Shown: positions 10,389 to 19,952 of the stretch, piece by piece
Layout of the letters: each line of letters begins with the position of its first letter
How positions within the stretch are numbered: the stretch's first letter is position 1
Assembly: GCA_023014485.1 (NCBI GenBank)
Contig: JAJOZX010003206.1
Span: 408,501 to 472,500 of the forward strand
From: Bathynomus jamesi
Lineage: Eukaryota; Arthropoda; Malacostraca; Isopoda; Cirolanidae
Length of the DNA stretch: 64,000 bases
Reading direction: 5' to 3'
Translations under genes and position numbers: made by a program
Notes under the pieces: generated by a model
Database searches by the model: none
Seen by the model: only the letters and a program-made list of their open reading frames with translations
What the model was told of the DNA's origin: nothing

Positions 10389-11772
10389 TGTGAAAAAACT
10401 ATATAGGGCTATGGGTTGATTGCCTGATACCCATGGGCGCCCGCAGGTAGGGGCAAGGGGGGGCGCTTGCCTCCCCCTGGAAATGCCAAGAAAATATATT
10501 AAATATTTTCTAAGAAAATATTTATATCCTAAACTTGCTGAAAAGTATCCAACTGCCTCCTAAAGGGTGAAAAATTTTATTTGTGTGCATGATAAAAGGT
10601 TGCTACCTTTTTATTTGTTCACCGGGAGAAAATCAACTCCAACAAAACTGATTTTATGGAAAAGGTTGTTCATAATTTTGCTAGTGACCGCAGACGACTA
10701 CAATTCCTATTCAAATGAGCAGTGTAGGTGATGCTCAAAACACCGTTTTCAAATTAGGTACAACATTTACTTCAGTGTGCTTTTTTCTTCATTCTATCAT
10801 GTTTCTGTTATAAATAAAATAAATGATTGTTATCATGTGCATTGTATGTACAGTATATACAATATATATTTGCATTTTCCATTACAGAAAATGCAACACT
10901 AAACTTGCTTAGAATTAACCTGCTGGTTCCTAAGGGGTCAAAAGTTTTTTGCTTGCTCCGGTCCCTACCTATTAATACATTAAATTTTGCCCCCCTTTGG
11001 AAAAAATCCTGCGGGCGCCCATGCAGTGATACCCTCATCCGTTGGAAAGTTCCAGCAGATTTCAGTGGAGAGTTAAACGACAAAAGCCCTATGTTTTTTC
11101 GTTAGAGAGTTATGAATATGTAGGTCTTTAAAGGACCTCTTTATATTTAATTGTTTATGGTAATTTTAGCGTCAGGATTTTAGATGCCTATATGTGAACG
11201 AAAAGAAATTGTCCCACCTTATTTTTGCTGGGCCTTAGTTTGCTTCGATGTAGGGCGTCACGATCGTTTTCGGTGTAGGGCCGCCACGATGGAGTTACGC
11301 GATGAGTTAACTTGATGTAATTAATATAGGCAGTCACAATATAAACACTTGAAGGTATAGGCCTATCCTCTTGTTTTTTTAGTTATTAAGTTTATTATAA
11401 GGAATTCACTCAGAACTTTAGGGAAGACAAAAGCACATCTTCCCTGTTTAAAGCGTTCGCTGCACATAAACAGCTCCGAGAGCTTCGCGTTGTATTTTTC
11501 ATTATTTGCCGATCTGGCAAAATTTTGTTTGGTCTACTTCTCTGTGGTAGACTAAACAATAAATTGGGTTTTCTTGTTGCTATGTGAGGCTCGATGCATA
11601 CATACAGGTTCTTTGTGCGTATGGCAATTATTTCATTCCCAATAGGCTATGTCGCCAATCCGAGGCAATTTTGTATAGATATTTAATTCAATTAATTAAT
11701 AATTTATATTTAATTATGAAATAAAGGTACCACATATGATACTATGTTGTGAGCGCGTATAGTTTTTCCATA
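10389..11772 (-). repeat. BEL-B 5' LTR (right copy), interrupted
   Basis: This copy starts TGTGAAAAAACTATATAGGG on the plus strand, ends TTTTTCCATA and equals 1862-2644 apart from a few substitutions and the insert at 10432-11026. It is the promoter-bearing LTR of BEL-B in minus orientation. Confidence 0.9.
10432..11026. mobile_element. Non-autonomous DNA element with GC-rich inverted ends, 595 bp
   Basis: Ends CATGGGCGCCCGCAGG and CCTGCGGGCGCCCATG are perfect inverted repeats, with CAG lying outside the right one. TGATACC is duplicated at 10425-10431 and 11027-11033, and the intact left LTR of BEL-B shows the empty site. The body is AT-rich and non-coding. The TSD size fits hAT or a similar class. 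Confidence 0.85.
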
Positions 11773-12509
11773 GTGGGGAGGATTTTGGGAAAGGCCAGTG
11801 AGAAGTGTAAAGTGTCCATTAAAAAACTTTTGGCTAATGCTCATTTGAGCAAAGAAGAATTTTCCACTGTTTTGTGTGAAATAGGAGTAGAAGCAATGGT
11901 GAACAGCAGGCCCATCACCTTTGTTTATAACAGTATGCAGGATGCAGAACCATTAACACCAAATCATTTTCTCTGTGGTAAACGATTAACATCAACCCCA
12001 GTTTGCCAGTAGACTTACAGCCTATCCAGAGCAGTCAAGAAGAGTTAACCAGAAGGTTCAAGTACCTTGAAGAGCTGCAAGATCAGTTATGGAAAAGGTG
12101 GCAGATGGAATACTTGCCAGAACTCAATTATTACCCATCAGGCAATGTAAAGGGCTCCAATGCAAATTGTATCAAGGTGGGAGAAGTGGTAATGATTGGG
12201 GATGAAAGACCAAGGCAATGCTGAAAGCTTGGCATAATTGAAGAGTTGTTTGTTGGCAAAGACAATTTAGTTAGGTCTGCACTGGTAAAGACTTCAGGAG
12301 GAAAATCAAAGAGACCTATACAAAAACTCTATGCTTTAGAAATCAGCATAAACAGGGATAGTCAAGATGAAGCATTTGGGTTGCAACCTCATGGAGAAGG
12401 CTTGGCTAAACTTGCAGAAGGTAATGACAAGAATGCCTCTTCGGTGAGAAGTGTTAGAAAATCTAGAAGAGGAAGGGCCATTGTTGTCCCAAGGCGATAT
12501 AATGACTAA
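11773..12509 (+). pseudogene. BEL-A integrase C-terminal half (resumes after BEL-B)
   Basis: The BEL-A integrase continues here from 1861 past the duplicated GTGGG. The conserved motif straddling the site is recovered in frame and is followed by a frameshift. Next come CEIGVEAMVNSRPITFV, DAEPLTPNHFLCG and the C-terminal block with GEVVMIGDERPRQC. The frame is broken at 12009 and 12224 and ends at 12507-12509, inside the 3' LTR, as in many BEL elements. Confidence 0.87.
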
Positions 12510-13038
12510 GCTGATTGATGTAGCATTGCTTCTATATATTAAGTTAAGGTGTATTTAGAGTAAGCATTTTTTGGCTCTTCTGGCATCATTGTTTGGCCAC
12601 TCTTGCGGCATCATTGTTTGGCCACTCTTGCGGCATCATTTTTTGGGGGCACTGGCGCGTACTTCTCTATTCGTTTGTTGAATGCACCACTTAGAGGGAG
12701 TGGTCTTGTAGAGAGCTGTCTTGCAATTCAGTTTGGTTATTTAAATACAAGATTGTTGCATCGTGCAATGGTGCAGGTTGTATTGTTGTTGCAAGGTTTA
12801 GAAAGAAGACCATAAATAGGGCCCCTTTTGTTTTATTTTTTAATTTTATGCTACTGAGGCCTAAAGTAGGCCCACATCGTGTCAGCAACATTAAGGTAGG
12901 ACCTAATAGGACCTCCAAATCTGTAAGTTTGTTTTAGTCTTGCTTAACTTAGGCTATAAGTTAAAGTAGCCCCTCAGAGCTTGACCGTTCAAGGCTCAGC
13001 TGGGATTCTGAACCCAATCAAAATAAATAAAATAACAA
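12452..13038 (+). repeat. BEL-A 3' LTR
   Basis: This 587-bp LTR starts TGTTAGAAAATCTAGAAGAG and ends AAAATAACA, so it has TG...CA ends. The same LTR family recurs at 13582, 15917, 19774, 37618, 48352, 49262 and 56690. An internal 25-bp duplication (GGCATCATTGTTTGGCC) lies near 12605. Confidence 0.9.
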
Positions 13039-13561
13039 TGGAAAGCTGTGCAGTCACTAAGCTTAAATCCTCTTGCTCTATGGCAGATCCTATAGTGGCA
13101 ATGACTTTTGTAATTAGACCTTTGTAAGCCCTTCTCTTTTTTCTAAAACATGTTCACTTCAGCTGCACTCATCTTCAATGCAAACAAACAACTGGGCTCA
13201 ATGCCAAATAAGCTGAATTGGCCAAAATACTTAAACAAACTGAGGAAATTCAAAATTTTTCGTTTGTCAAATAAACTGAATTGCCTGGTTGGGGTACTGA
13301 TCAACAACCAGTCTGGAATAGCAAATTTTTCACCCAAGTAACTGGCACACTGAAGTCTGCAACCTCCGCCTACGGACAATAAAATCAAATGTAGGCCCAA
13401 AACAGCAACAGACTAGCAGCAAGTTTCGCAATTGGGCGACCAAACTTTCTACCCTGGGACCTTATCTTAAATTATGTTCAATCCGTCCAAGCCTAACTTA
13501 GGCTACAATTTGCACAATCAGAACTTTGCCGAAAAATAGTCACTGACTCAGTCTTGGGCTA
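13039..13561 (-). pseudogene. BEL-E gag start and leader
   Basis: Minus-strand sequence closely parallels BEL-D 19099-19753: the first part of gag (starting near 13220) and then the leader. It begins right at the outer end of the BEL-A LTR, so BEL-A probably jumped into BEL-E gag and the rest of BEL-E lies left of the window. The expected TSD would be ATGGA. Confidence 0.7.
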
Positions 13562-13581
13562 GAATCCGGTTCGAAGGACCA
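13562..13581 (-). promoter_or_regulatory. BEL-E primer binding site, tRNA-Tyr type
   Basis: On the minus strand the LTR is followed directly by TGGTCCTTCGAACCGGATTC, which pairs with the 3' end of tRNA-Tyr (TCCGGCTCGAAGGACCA) with one mismatch. Confidence 0.75.
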
Positions 13582-14150
13582 TGTTAGTTTATTTATTTTG
13601 AGTGGATTCAGAATCCCAGCTAAGCCTTGAACGGTCAAGCTCTGAGGGGCTACTTTAACTTATAGCCTAAGTTAAGCAAGACTAAAACAAACTTACAGAC
13701 TTGGAGGTCGTATTAGGTCCTACCTCAGGGTTGCTGACACGATGTGAGCCTACTTTAGGCCTCAGAAGCATAAAATTAAGAAAACACAACAGGGGCACTA
13801 TTTATGGTTTTCTTTCTAAACCTTACAACAGCAACACAACCTGCACCATTGCACGATGCAACAATCTTGTATCTAAACAACCAAACTGAATTGCAAGAGA
13901 GCTCTCTATAAGACCACGCCTTGTAAGTGCCGCATTCATCAAACGAGTAGAAAGGACGGGCCAATGCCTCCAAAAAAATTATATCACAAGAGTGCCCAAA
14001 CAATGATGCCACAAGAGCCCAAAAATGCTTGTTCTAAATTAAGTGAATTTTTCACTAACCTTACAATTATGAGATGGATATATATACACCTTAACTTAAT
14101 ATAGAGAAGCAATGCTGCATCAATCAGCTTAGTTATCATATCGCCTTGGG
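13582..14150 (-). repeat. BEL-E 5' LTR, cut at the Gypsy-1 border
   Basis: Same LTR family as BEL-A, inverted. It runs from TGTTAGTTTATTTATTTTG to ATCGCCTTGGG, then stops against Gypsy-1 about 45 bp short of the full LTR end. Confidence 0.85.
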
Positions 14151-14153
14151 AAA

Positions 14154-14571
14154 TGTGATAACTTGGGGTTAGACACCCCGTTAGGTTATTAGGTTCCTAA
14201 ATAACAAACAAAAGCACTTACCGGTGCGTTGAATTAGATATTCCTTTTGGGGCCTACCATAGATTCCTGCGTCCCACAAACAGCCTACCTAACTCTCTCT
14301 TACTTTACTAATTTAGAAGCTATAGATATTACCCCTAACTATACTTAAGTACTGACAACTTTCTACCACATTTGTCACCTTAGAAACACCACCAAATAAA
14401 CACTTAGCACCAACGATTAGGTCAGATAGGAAAAAGCATCTCTAGGCTAGCCCAAAACAATACGAACGCCGCGTTGGTCCGTTTATCCATTCGTGATGCC
14501 ATTCAGCTTAGATTTAGTGATATTTCCCTTTTAGTGACTTTAGACAATATACATATATATACACACACGTC
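14154..14571 (-). repeat. Gypsy-1 3' LTR
   Basis: The LTR runs from TGTGATAACTTGG to ACACACGTCA on the plus strand (418 bp, TG...CA). In element orientation it is preceded at 14572-14589 by AGGGGAGGAGTGAGG, a good polypurine tract. Its first 224 bp match 37391-37617. A shorter LTR ending at TTTGTCA (14377) is an alternative reading. Confidence 0.75.
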
Positions 14572-14585
14572 ACCTCACTCCTCCC

Positions 14586-15916
14586 CTACAAGTTTAGTCT
14601 GTCAGGGGGATGAGGGACCCTAGACGACCTGCGGAGCGGGGTTGATGTAGTAGGATTAGGTGCAACCTGCATAGGCGGGCGAATTGAACCATTTTCCGGA
14701 GGATCGGTTCTCTCTTCCGGAAGACTCTGGTCCTGATGGCGTTTAATAGAACGACCATCTTCTAGTTGGCAGTTGAAGGAAACGGAGCCCGTTCTCTCCT
14801 GCACAGTTGCAGGAACTCATTTTGGTCCAGCCACATAGTTGCGAATCATAACTGGATCATTAGGTTGCGCTTCTATAACTCTCCCTTTTTTAGTGTCGTG
14901 ATACAACTTCTGTTTTTCCTGATGGCGTAAAACTCGTTGTTGTAACGTTTCGTTTGGACGTAACAAATCGAAAACTGAACGAATTACCTGGCCAATCATA
15001 AGTTTAGAGGGAGACACCCCCGTCGTTGTGTGAGGTGTTATTCGATATTTAAACAAAAATTAATCCAACACCACTTGCATTTCCTCCCCATGAGAATGAC
15101 GCATTGACGCAAGGCCGACTTGAAAGTACGGACCAGGTTTTCCGCGAGACCGTTAGTAGACGGGTGAAAAACACTAGACCGGACATGTCTAATGCCATTT
15201 AGAGGGACAAAAGAACGAAATTCCTCACTGGTAAAACAAGTACCATTGTCGGAAACCAGGACTACGGATAAACCCCATCGAGCGAAACACGAACGGAGTA
15301 AGCGAGTAGTAACATCTGAAGTCGTGGAAGTGGTTGGAAAAATTTCCACCCACTTAGAGTAGGCGTCTACAATAACTAGGAAATAGGTATTATTTATAGG
15401 ACCTGCATAGTCAACATGGATCCAATGCCACGGTATAGTAAGCCATTCCCAAGGATGAAGTGGACTTTTCCTTGGGAGATCTCTGTTCTCTTGGCAGCTT
15501 TGACAGGAACGAACCAATGATTCGAGTTCTCCATCTAAACCGGGCCACCAGAAATAAGCTCTCGCCAACTCTTTCATTTTTGTTGCCCCCATGTGTTCAG
15601 CGTGAAGTTCCTTCACTAAATTCGACCTGCCTTCATTCGGAATTATCACTCTGTGGCCCCATAAGAGACAGCCATTTTGGATCGAGAGGCCAGACTGACG
15701 TTGATAAAAAGGCTGTAACTCACTCTCGACCTTAGTAGGCCAACCAACTGAGCAGTAATGGATGACCCTAGACAGAATAGGGTCTGATTTTGTCCACCGC
15801 TCTATTTGTACCCCAGATACTGGAGTGGATTCCTAAAACTCCACCAAGTGAACCCATTCTGTAGGTATATGTACACATTCAATTGGATTTTCTAGAGGCA
15901 ACCTACTTAGCGCATC
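14586..15916 (-). pseudogene. Gypsy-1 integrase and 3' RNase H tail
   Basis: The frame 15649-15038 holds the integrase: zinc-binding part (ELHAEHMGATKM, CQSCQENRD) and core with HVDYAGP (Asp), VSDNGTCFTSEEF (Asp) and GLAENLVRTFK (Glu), all intact. Frames 15056-14817 and 14804-14586 give the C-terminal part (MFKYRITPHTTTGVSP and a Pro-rich tail). Between 15650 and 15916 are traces of the RNase H-integrase linker, ending at ALSRLPLENP. The frame is cut there by BEL-D and resumes at 22888. Type: Ty3/Gypsy of the K02A2.6-like kind. Confidence 0.88.
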
Positions 15917-16705
15917 TGTTATTATTTTATTGGGTTCAAAATCCCAGCTGAGCCGTGAACGGCCAAGCTCTGAAGGGCCAGTTCAACCTACAGCCCAAGT
16001 TAAGCTAGAATTAAAAACTTACGGACTTGGAGGCAGAGCCGGATTTAGACGTGTGGAGGCCCTGGGCAGCCTCCATGTGGAGGCCCCCCTACCTTAGGGG
16101 AAGACATAATTGAAGTCATCCATAAGATTCATAATATAATTAACATACATACACTTTCAAAACATCGTGCACTCTTGTGTCTGTCCATTCCACTCATTTC
16201 TGCAAAAAATGAAAGCCTTGGGTTACTCGGGTATTCCATTATAGTGAGAGTAGGCCTAAACGAGTAATAAAAACAAAATAATAATCAGTACACAACAAAT
16301 AGTAATTGGTAAAAGTTTATGTACTACAGTGGTATTGGATGCGCGTGTTTTTTTGTTGATCATCTATCGGGTTTTTCTAGTTTCAGGTTTTTTCTATTTT
16401 GATAATGGCTTGTCAATATGTGGAGGCCCCCCAAGATGTGGAGGCCCGTGGGCAGCTGCCCACTTTGCCCACTCCTAAATCCGGCACTGCTTGGAGGTCC
16501 TATTAGGTCCTACCTCAGGGTTGCTGACTCAATGTGGGCCTACCTTAGGCCTCAGTTGCATGAATTTAAGATAAAAACAAAAGGGGCACTATTTATGGTC
16601 TTCTTTCTAAACCTTGCAACAACAACACAACCTGCACTATTGCACGATGCAACAATCTTGTATCTAAACAACCAAACTGAATTGCAAGAGAGCTCTCTAT
16701 AAGAC
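15917..16705 (-). repeat. BEL-D 3' LTR, truncated and interrupted
   Basis: The LTR is present from TGTTATTATTTTATTG to CTCTCTATAAGACC, minus the MITE at 16034-16489. It stops at about 330 bp of the expected roughly 600 bp, where a T-rich run and minisatellite begin. Confidence 0.85.
16034..16489. mobile_element. hAT-type MITE, 456 bp, hAT-1-like ends
   Basis: Ends CAGAGCCGGATTTAG and CTAAATCCGGCACTG are flanked by the perfect 8-bp duplication CTTGGAGG (16026-16033 and 16490-16497). The GTGGAGGCCC motif is repeated near both ends. The terminus resembles that of hAT-1 (CAGGGCCGGATTAAGACC), so hAT-1 transposase may have moved it. Confidence 0.93.
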
Positions 16706-16815
16706 CTTCTTTTTTTTCTTTGTTTCGACCAGTTGTCGTTCGACGAATTGTCCTTTCGACGAATTGTCTTTTCGACCAGTTGTCGTTCGACGAATTGTCG
16801 TTTGACCAATTGTCT
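16706..16815. repeat. Minisatellite of about 16-bp units inside BEL-D pol
   Basis: After a T-rich run, units like TTCGACGAATTGTC and TTCGACCAGTTGTC repeat about six times. On the minus strand it reads as an in-frame run of Asp-Asn-Trp-Ser-like residues fused to the reverse transcriptase piece. It marks the junction of the pol deletion. Confidence 0.85.
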
Positions 16816-17040
16816 TTCGACCCCCACGGATACCTTACTGCATCTCTGTCCTCTGGTTTTAACTTTATCCACAAAAAGGCTTGCTTCACATCTGCAGTCA
16901 ATGCTACTCTACCAAACCTGAATCTCAATAACAAGAAAAATAAATCTGCATTTAAATTTGGCCCAGCATCCAAACAGTCATTCAAGGACACACCACCTTT
17001 GTCCTTGGCTGAGCCATCAAAAACTACCCTCAGTTGGTGG
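16816..17040 (-). pseudogene. BEL-D reverse transcriptase N-terminal piece
   Basis: Minus-strand frame with SLNDCLDAGPNLNADLFFLL, then LTADVKQAFLWIKL, which contains the first catalytic Asp of the reverse transcriptase. The sequence then breaks into the minisatellite, so the YxDD box, RNase H and integrase are all absent. Confidence 0.85.
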
Positions 17041-18439
17041 TAGTTTTGTCTCGCCGTACCACTGCATGGTGTGGCAGATAATGTGCCTCCTGGCTCACCA
17101 GCTCACCTTGCACCCTTTCAGCATAGCCCTCCCTTACATAGCTTAGGATGGCCTCATTGTATTCAATTAACAACTCCTTATTTTTTCTTAGCCTGTACAA
17201 TGAAGTCTCCAACCTCCGATTAGCTAGCTGATGGTTTGAACCGGGTTTGCAAGAATCCTTCCAAGGGAGGCCAACTTCATAGCAACCATCTCTAAACCCA
17301 ATCCCTTTTTCAAATTGCTCTAGAACATCACTGTTCACTGTACTTGCCTGTTTGTCCTTTATGCCAATGGATTCAAGTTCCCAAAAGGCTTTCAAGTGCC
17401 TTTCAAAACCATGGCTGTTCTCCTCAATCTTAACAAAAAGAGCTTTAACCTCCATTTCATTGCAATAGCTACCATGTGGCATCCAGCCTAGCGTACTTTC
17501 AATAGCTACCGGGCTTCGAGATGTGCGGACAATATTACCAATGATGAAGTCCCAATAATAGTCAGCTCCAATCAAAAGACTAATATCTTCTGTTCCTTCA
17601 AGCTTATTATTGCCCAAATTAATTCCTTTAACTTGCAATTCTTGGACACATGCCATATCTAAACAAATAGTGACTGGAGCACAAAGTTCCTCAATCTCTA
17701 CAACTTGGACCTTGATCGTGGGACTTTGTGGTAACAACCCCTTAACCAGAACTTCTACCTTCTTAACTTTGGTTCGGTTTTGAACGGAACCCCCAAACCC
17801 AGGCATTCTTAAATTTTCTCTCTTAAGTTCTTTAAACTTCAATTTTCTGGAAATTCTGGTCTTAATAAAGCTACACTGGCTACCACTATCAAACAACACT
17901 CTTACAGTAGCTTCTCCATCATTCCAAATTAATAAGGCTGCAGCTGTTTGCAATAATCCCCCTTTACTTTTACTCCCTTTCATAGCAGTAGCATGTGCCA
18001 CCGATGTCTCTACTTCTGGGGTAGGCCTACTAGGAGTGTTTTCACACAATAATGGCTGATGCCTGCCATGACATTTTTTGCACAAAATTTTAAACTTACA
18101 AAACCTTGCTCTGTGACCTTTCAAAAAACATTTAAAACATGCTGTGGACTTAGTTACCCTGTCCTTTCTCTCCTCTAAAGGTAAAGCCTCAGCCACTTCA
18201 CATTTATATGACTTGTGGTTGCCTTCGCAAAATATGCATTCCTTGATTCCCTTTAATTTATTCTCAGAGGATGCATGTAGAGCTGACACTGTACCTGGGC
18301 TATTCCTTTTTGCAGAAACCTTGGTGCTGTACCTGCCTTTGTCCCCTTGTTTAACATCCCACTGTGCAAACTCAATTCCCTCTCGTCTTGCTAATTCTGT
18401 GCCTAAAAGACTTAACATCTGCTGAAGGGATGTACACAT
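17030..18439 (-). pseudogene. BEL-D nucleocapsid, protease and start of pol
   Basis: An open frame of 469 residues carries paired zinc-knuckle-like Cys/His motifs (CIFCEGNHKSYKC and CFKCFLKGHRARFC, then CKKCHGRHQPLLC, residues about 67-150). The aspartic protease follows with VLFDSGSQCSFI, the canonical Asp-Ser-Gly site, near residue 180. Next comes the linker to the reverse transcriptase with FWELESIGI and the EKGIGFRDGCYEVGLPWK block. It is separated from gag by a short frame break at 18440-18460. Confidence 0.87.
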
Positions 18440-18460
18440 GTTCTGTAGAGTGTCCCCTAC

Positions 18461-19252
18461 TTAATTCAAGCAAAATTGAGCTAGGCAATTTAGACTCCAG
18501 TTGTTCAGGGACTTAGTTCTAACTTCAAATTCATCATATAACTGCCGTAACTCCTTGACACTATTGGGATTATTAACAGGAGGTATAGCTAAAAGTTCAC
18601 GGAGGTGGATTTTAATTAAGATCTCTGGCTTACCAAACCGTTTCTTTAATATATCCCAAGCCACATTATAATTAGCCTCTGTTAATGCTAATCCTACTAT
18701 TGTCTTTGCTGCCTCCCCTTCCAAGAGGGACTGCAAATAATTAAACTTCTCCACCGCACTTAACACTTGACTAGAATGAACTGCTGATTGAAAACTGTCT
18801 GCCCATCCTTGCCATTCCTGAATACTCCCAGAAAATATTTTGAGTACAAGCCTCGGTAATTGAACTGCAGATCTGTTAACCTTAACTTCACAAACACCAT
18901 TTGTTGAGTGTTGTGTTTCATTATTAGACCTGGTCTCTAACTGTACTGAGCTGCTAAACTCTTTTGCTCGGTGGCCTACTTTAATTATATCATCAATAAT
19001 CTCTTCAAAGTAAATTATGTCATTTTCTATTTCATCCTCTTCTATAAGAGCCTCAATTTTAACATTTACTTCACTTAGAGCAACGTTTTTCATTTCTAAT
19101 ATGGAAAGCTGCCCAGTCACTAAGCTTAAATCCTCTTGCTCTATGGCAGAATCTATAGTGGCAATGACCTTTGTAATTAGACCTTTGTAGGCGCTTCTCC
19201 TTTTTTTAAACTTGTTCAATTCAGCTGCACTCATCTTCAATGCAAACAACAA
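18461..19252 (-). pseudogene. BEL-D gag
   Basis: A frame of 263 residues. The first 60 residues include the BEL gag start (KRRSAYKGLITKVIATID) and a predicted acidic coiled region. Later come LPRLVLKIFSGSIQEWQGW and the FNYLQSLLEGEAAKTIVGL block, typical of BEL capsid. The start most likely lies at ATG near 19234 (MSAAELNKFKKRR). It ends at a stop just before the nucleocapsid frame. Confidence 0.87.
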
Positions 19253-19753
19253 TTGGGCTCAATGCCAAATAAGCTGAATTGGCAAAAATACTTAACCAAA
19301 CTGATCAAACGCAAATTTTGCTTTTTTCAAATAAACTGAATTGCTGGGTGGGGTACTGACCAACCACCAGTATGGAATACCAAATTTTCCACCCAAGTAA
19401 CCTGCGCACCGAAGTCTGCAACCTTCGCCTATGAATAATAAACCAAAATTAACCAAACCGGTAAAAATGTAGGTCAAAAACAACGATAGGCGAGTGGCCA
19501 AGTTTCGCAATTGGACGACCAAACTTTCTACCCTGGGACCTTAACTCAATAATAAACCACAATTAATCAAACCGGTAAAAATGTAGGCCCAAAACAACGA
19601 CAGACGAGTGGCCAAGTTTCGCAATAGGGCGACCAAACTTTCTACCCTGGGACCTTAACTCAATTATGCTCAACCCGTCTAGGCCCAACTTGGGCTACAA
19701 TTTGCACAATCGGAACTTTGCCGAAAAATAGTCACTGACTCAGTCTTGGGCTA
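19253..19753 (-). other. BEL-D 5' leader with a local duplication
   Basis: Non-coding leader between the PBS and gag. A block of about 90 bp (CGCAATTGGACGACCAAACT with CCGGTAAAAATGTAGG) is present twice, at about 19440-19545 and 19555-19660. Confidence 0.7.
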
Positions 19754-19773
19754 GAATCCGGCTCGAAGGACCA
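19754..19773 (-). promoter_or_regulatory. BEL-D primer binding site, tRNA-Tyr
   Basis: The plus strand reads GAATCCGGCTCGAAGGACCA, identical over 20 nt to the usual 3' end of eukaryotic tRNA-Tyr including CCA. The LTR terminus (TGTTATT on the plus strand) follows directly. This is strong evidence that the BEL-A/D/E family primes with tRNA-Tyr. Confidence 0.9.
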
Positions 19774-19952
19774 TGTTATTATTATTTTTTTTTATTGGGT
19801 TCAAAATCCCAGCTGAACCGTGAACGGCCAAGCTCTGAAGGGCCAGTTCAACCTACAGGCCAAGTTAAGCTAGAATTAAAAACTTACGGACTTGGAGGTC
19901 CTATTAGGTCCTACCTCAGGGTTGCTGACTCGATGTGGGCCTACCTTAGGCC

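Larger units (their letters stand above)
1862..11772 (-). mobile_element. BEL-B, BEL/Pao LTR retrotransposon inserted in BEL-A
   Basis: The element is a minus-strand BEL/Pao retrotransposon bounded by two related LTRs (1862-2644 and 10389-11772). GTGGG is duplicated at 1857-1861 and 11773-11777, a 5-bp TSD as expected for this family, and removing the element lets the BEL-A integrase frame continue. It keeps pol (2918-6293) but shows no gag. The place where gag should be is filled by three tandem arrays, a second degraded integrase piece and hAT-type MITEs. It is therefore non-autonomous and old. Confidence 0.88.

Noticed and set aside
10808..11105. Overlapping frames of about 90 residues on both strands
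   Set aside because: They run across the boundary between a MITE and an LTR, so they cannot be one gene.
19754..19773. A tRNA-Tyr gene
   Set aside because: Only the last 20 nt including CCA match, right at an LTR border; there is no D or anticodon arm. It is a primer binding site.
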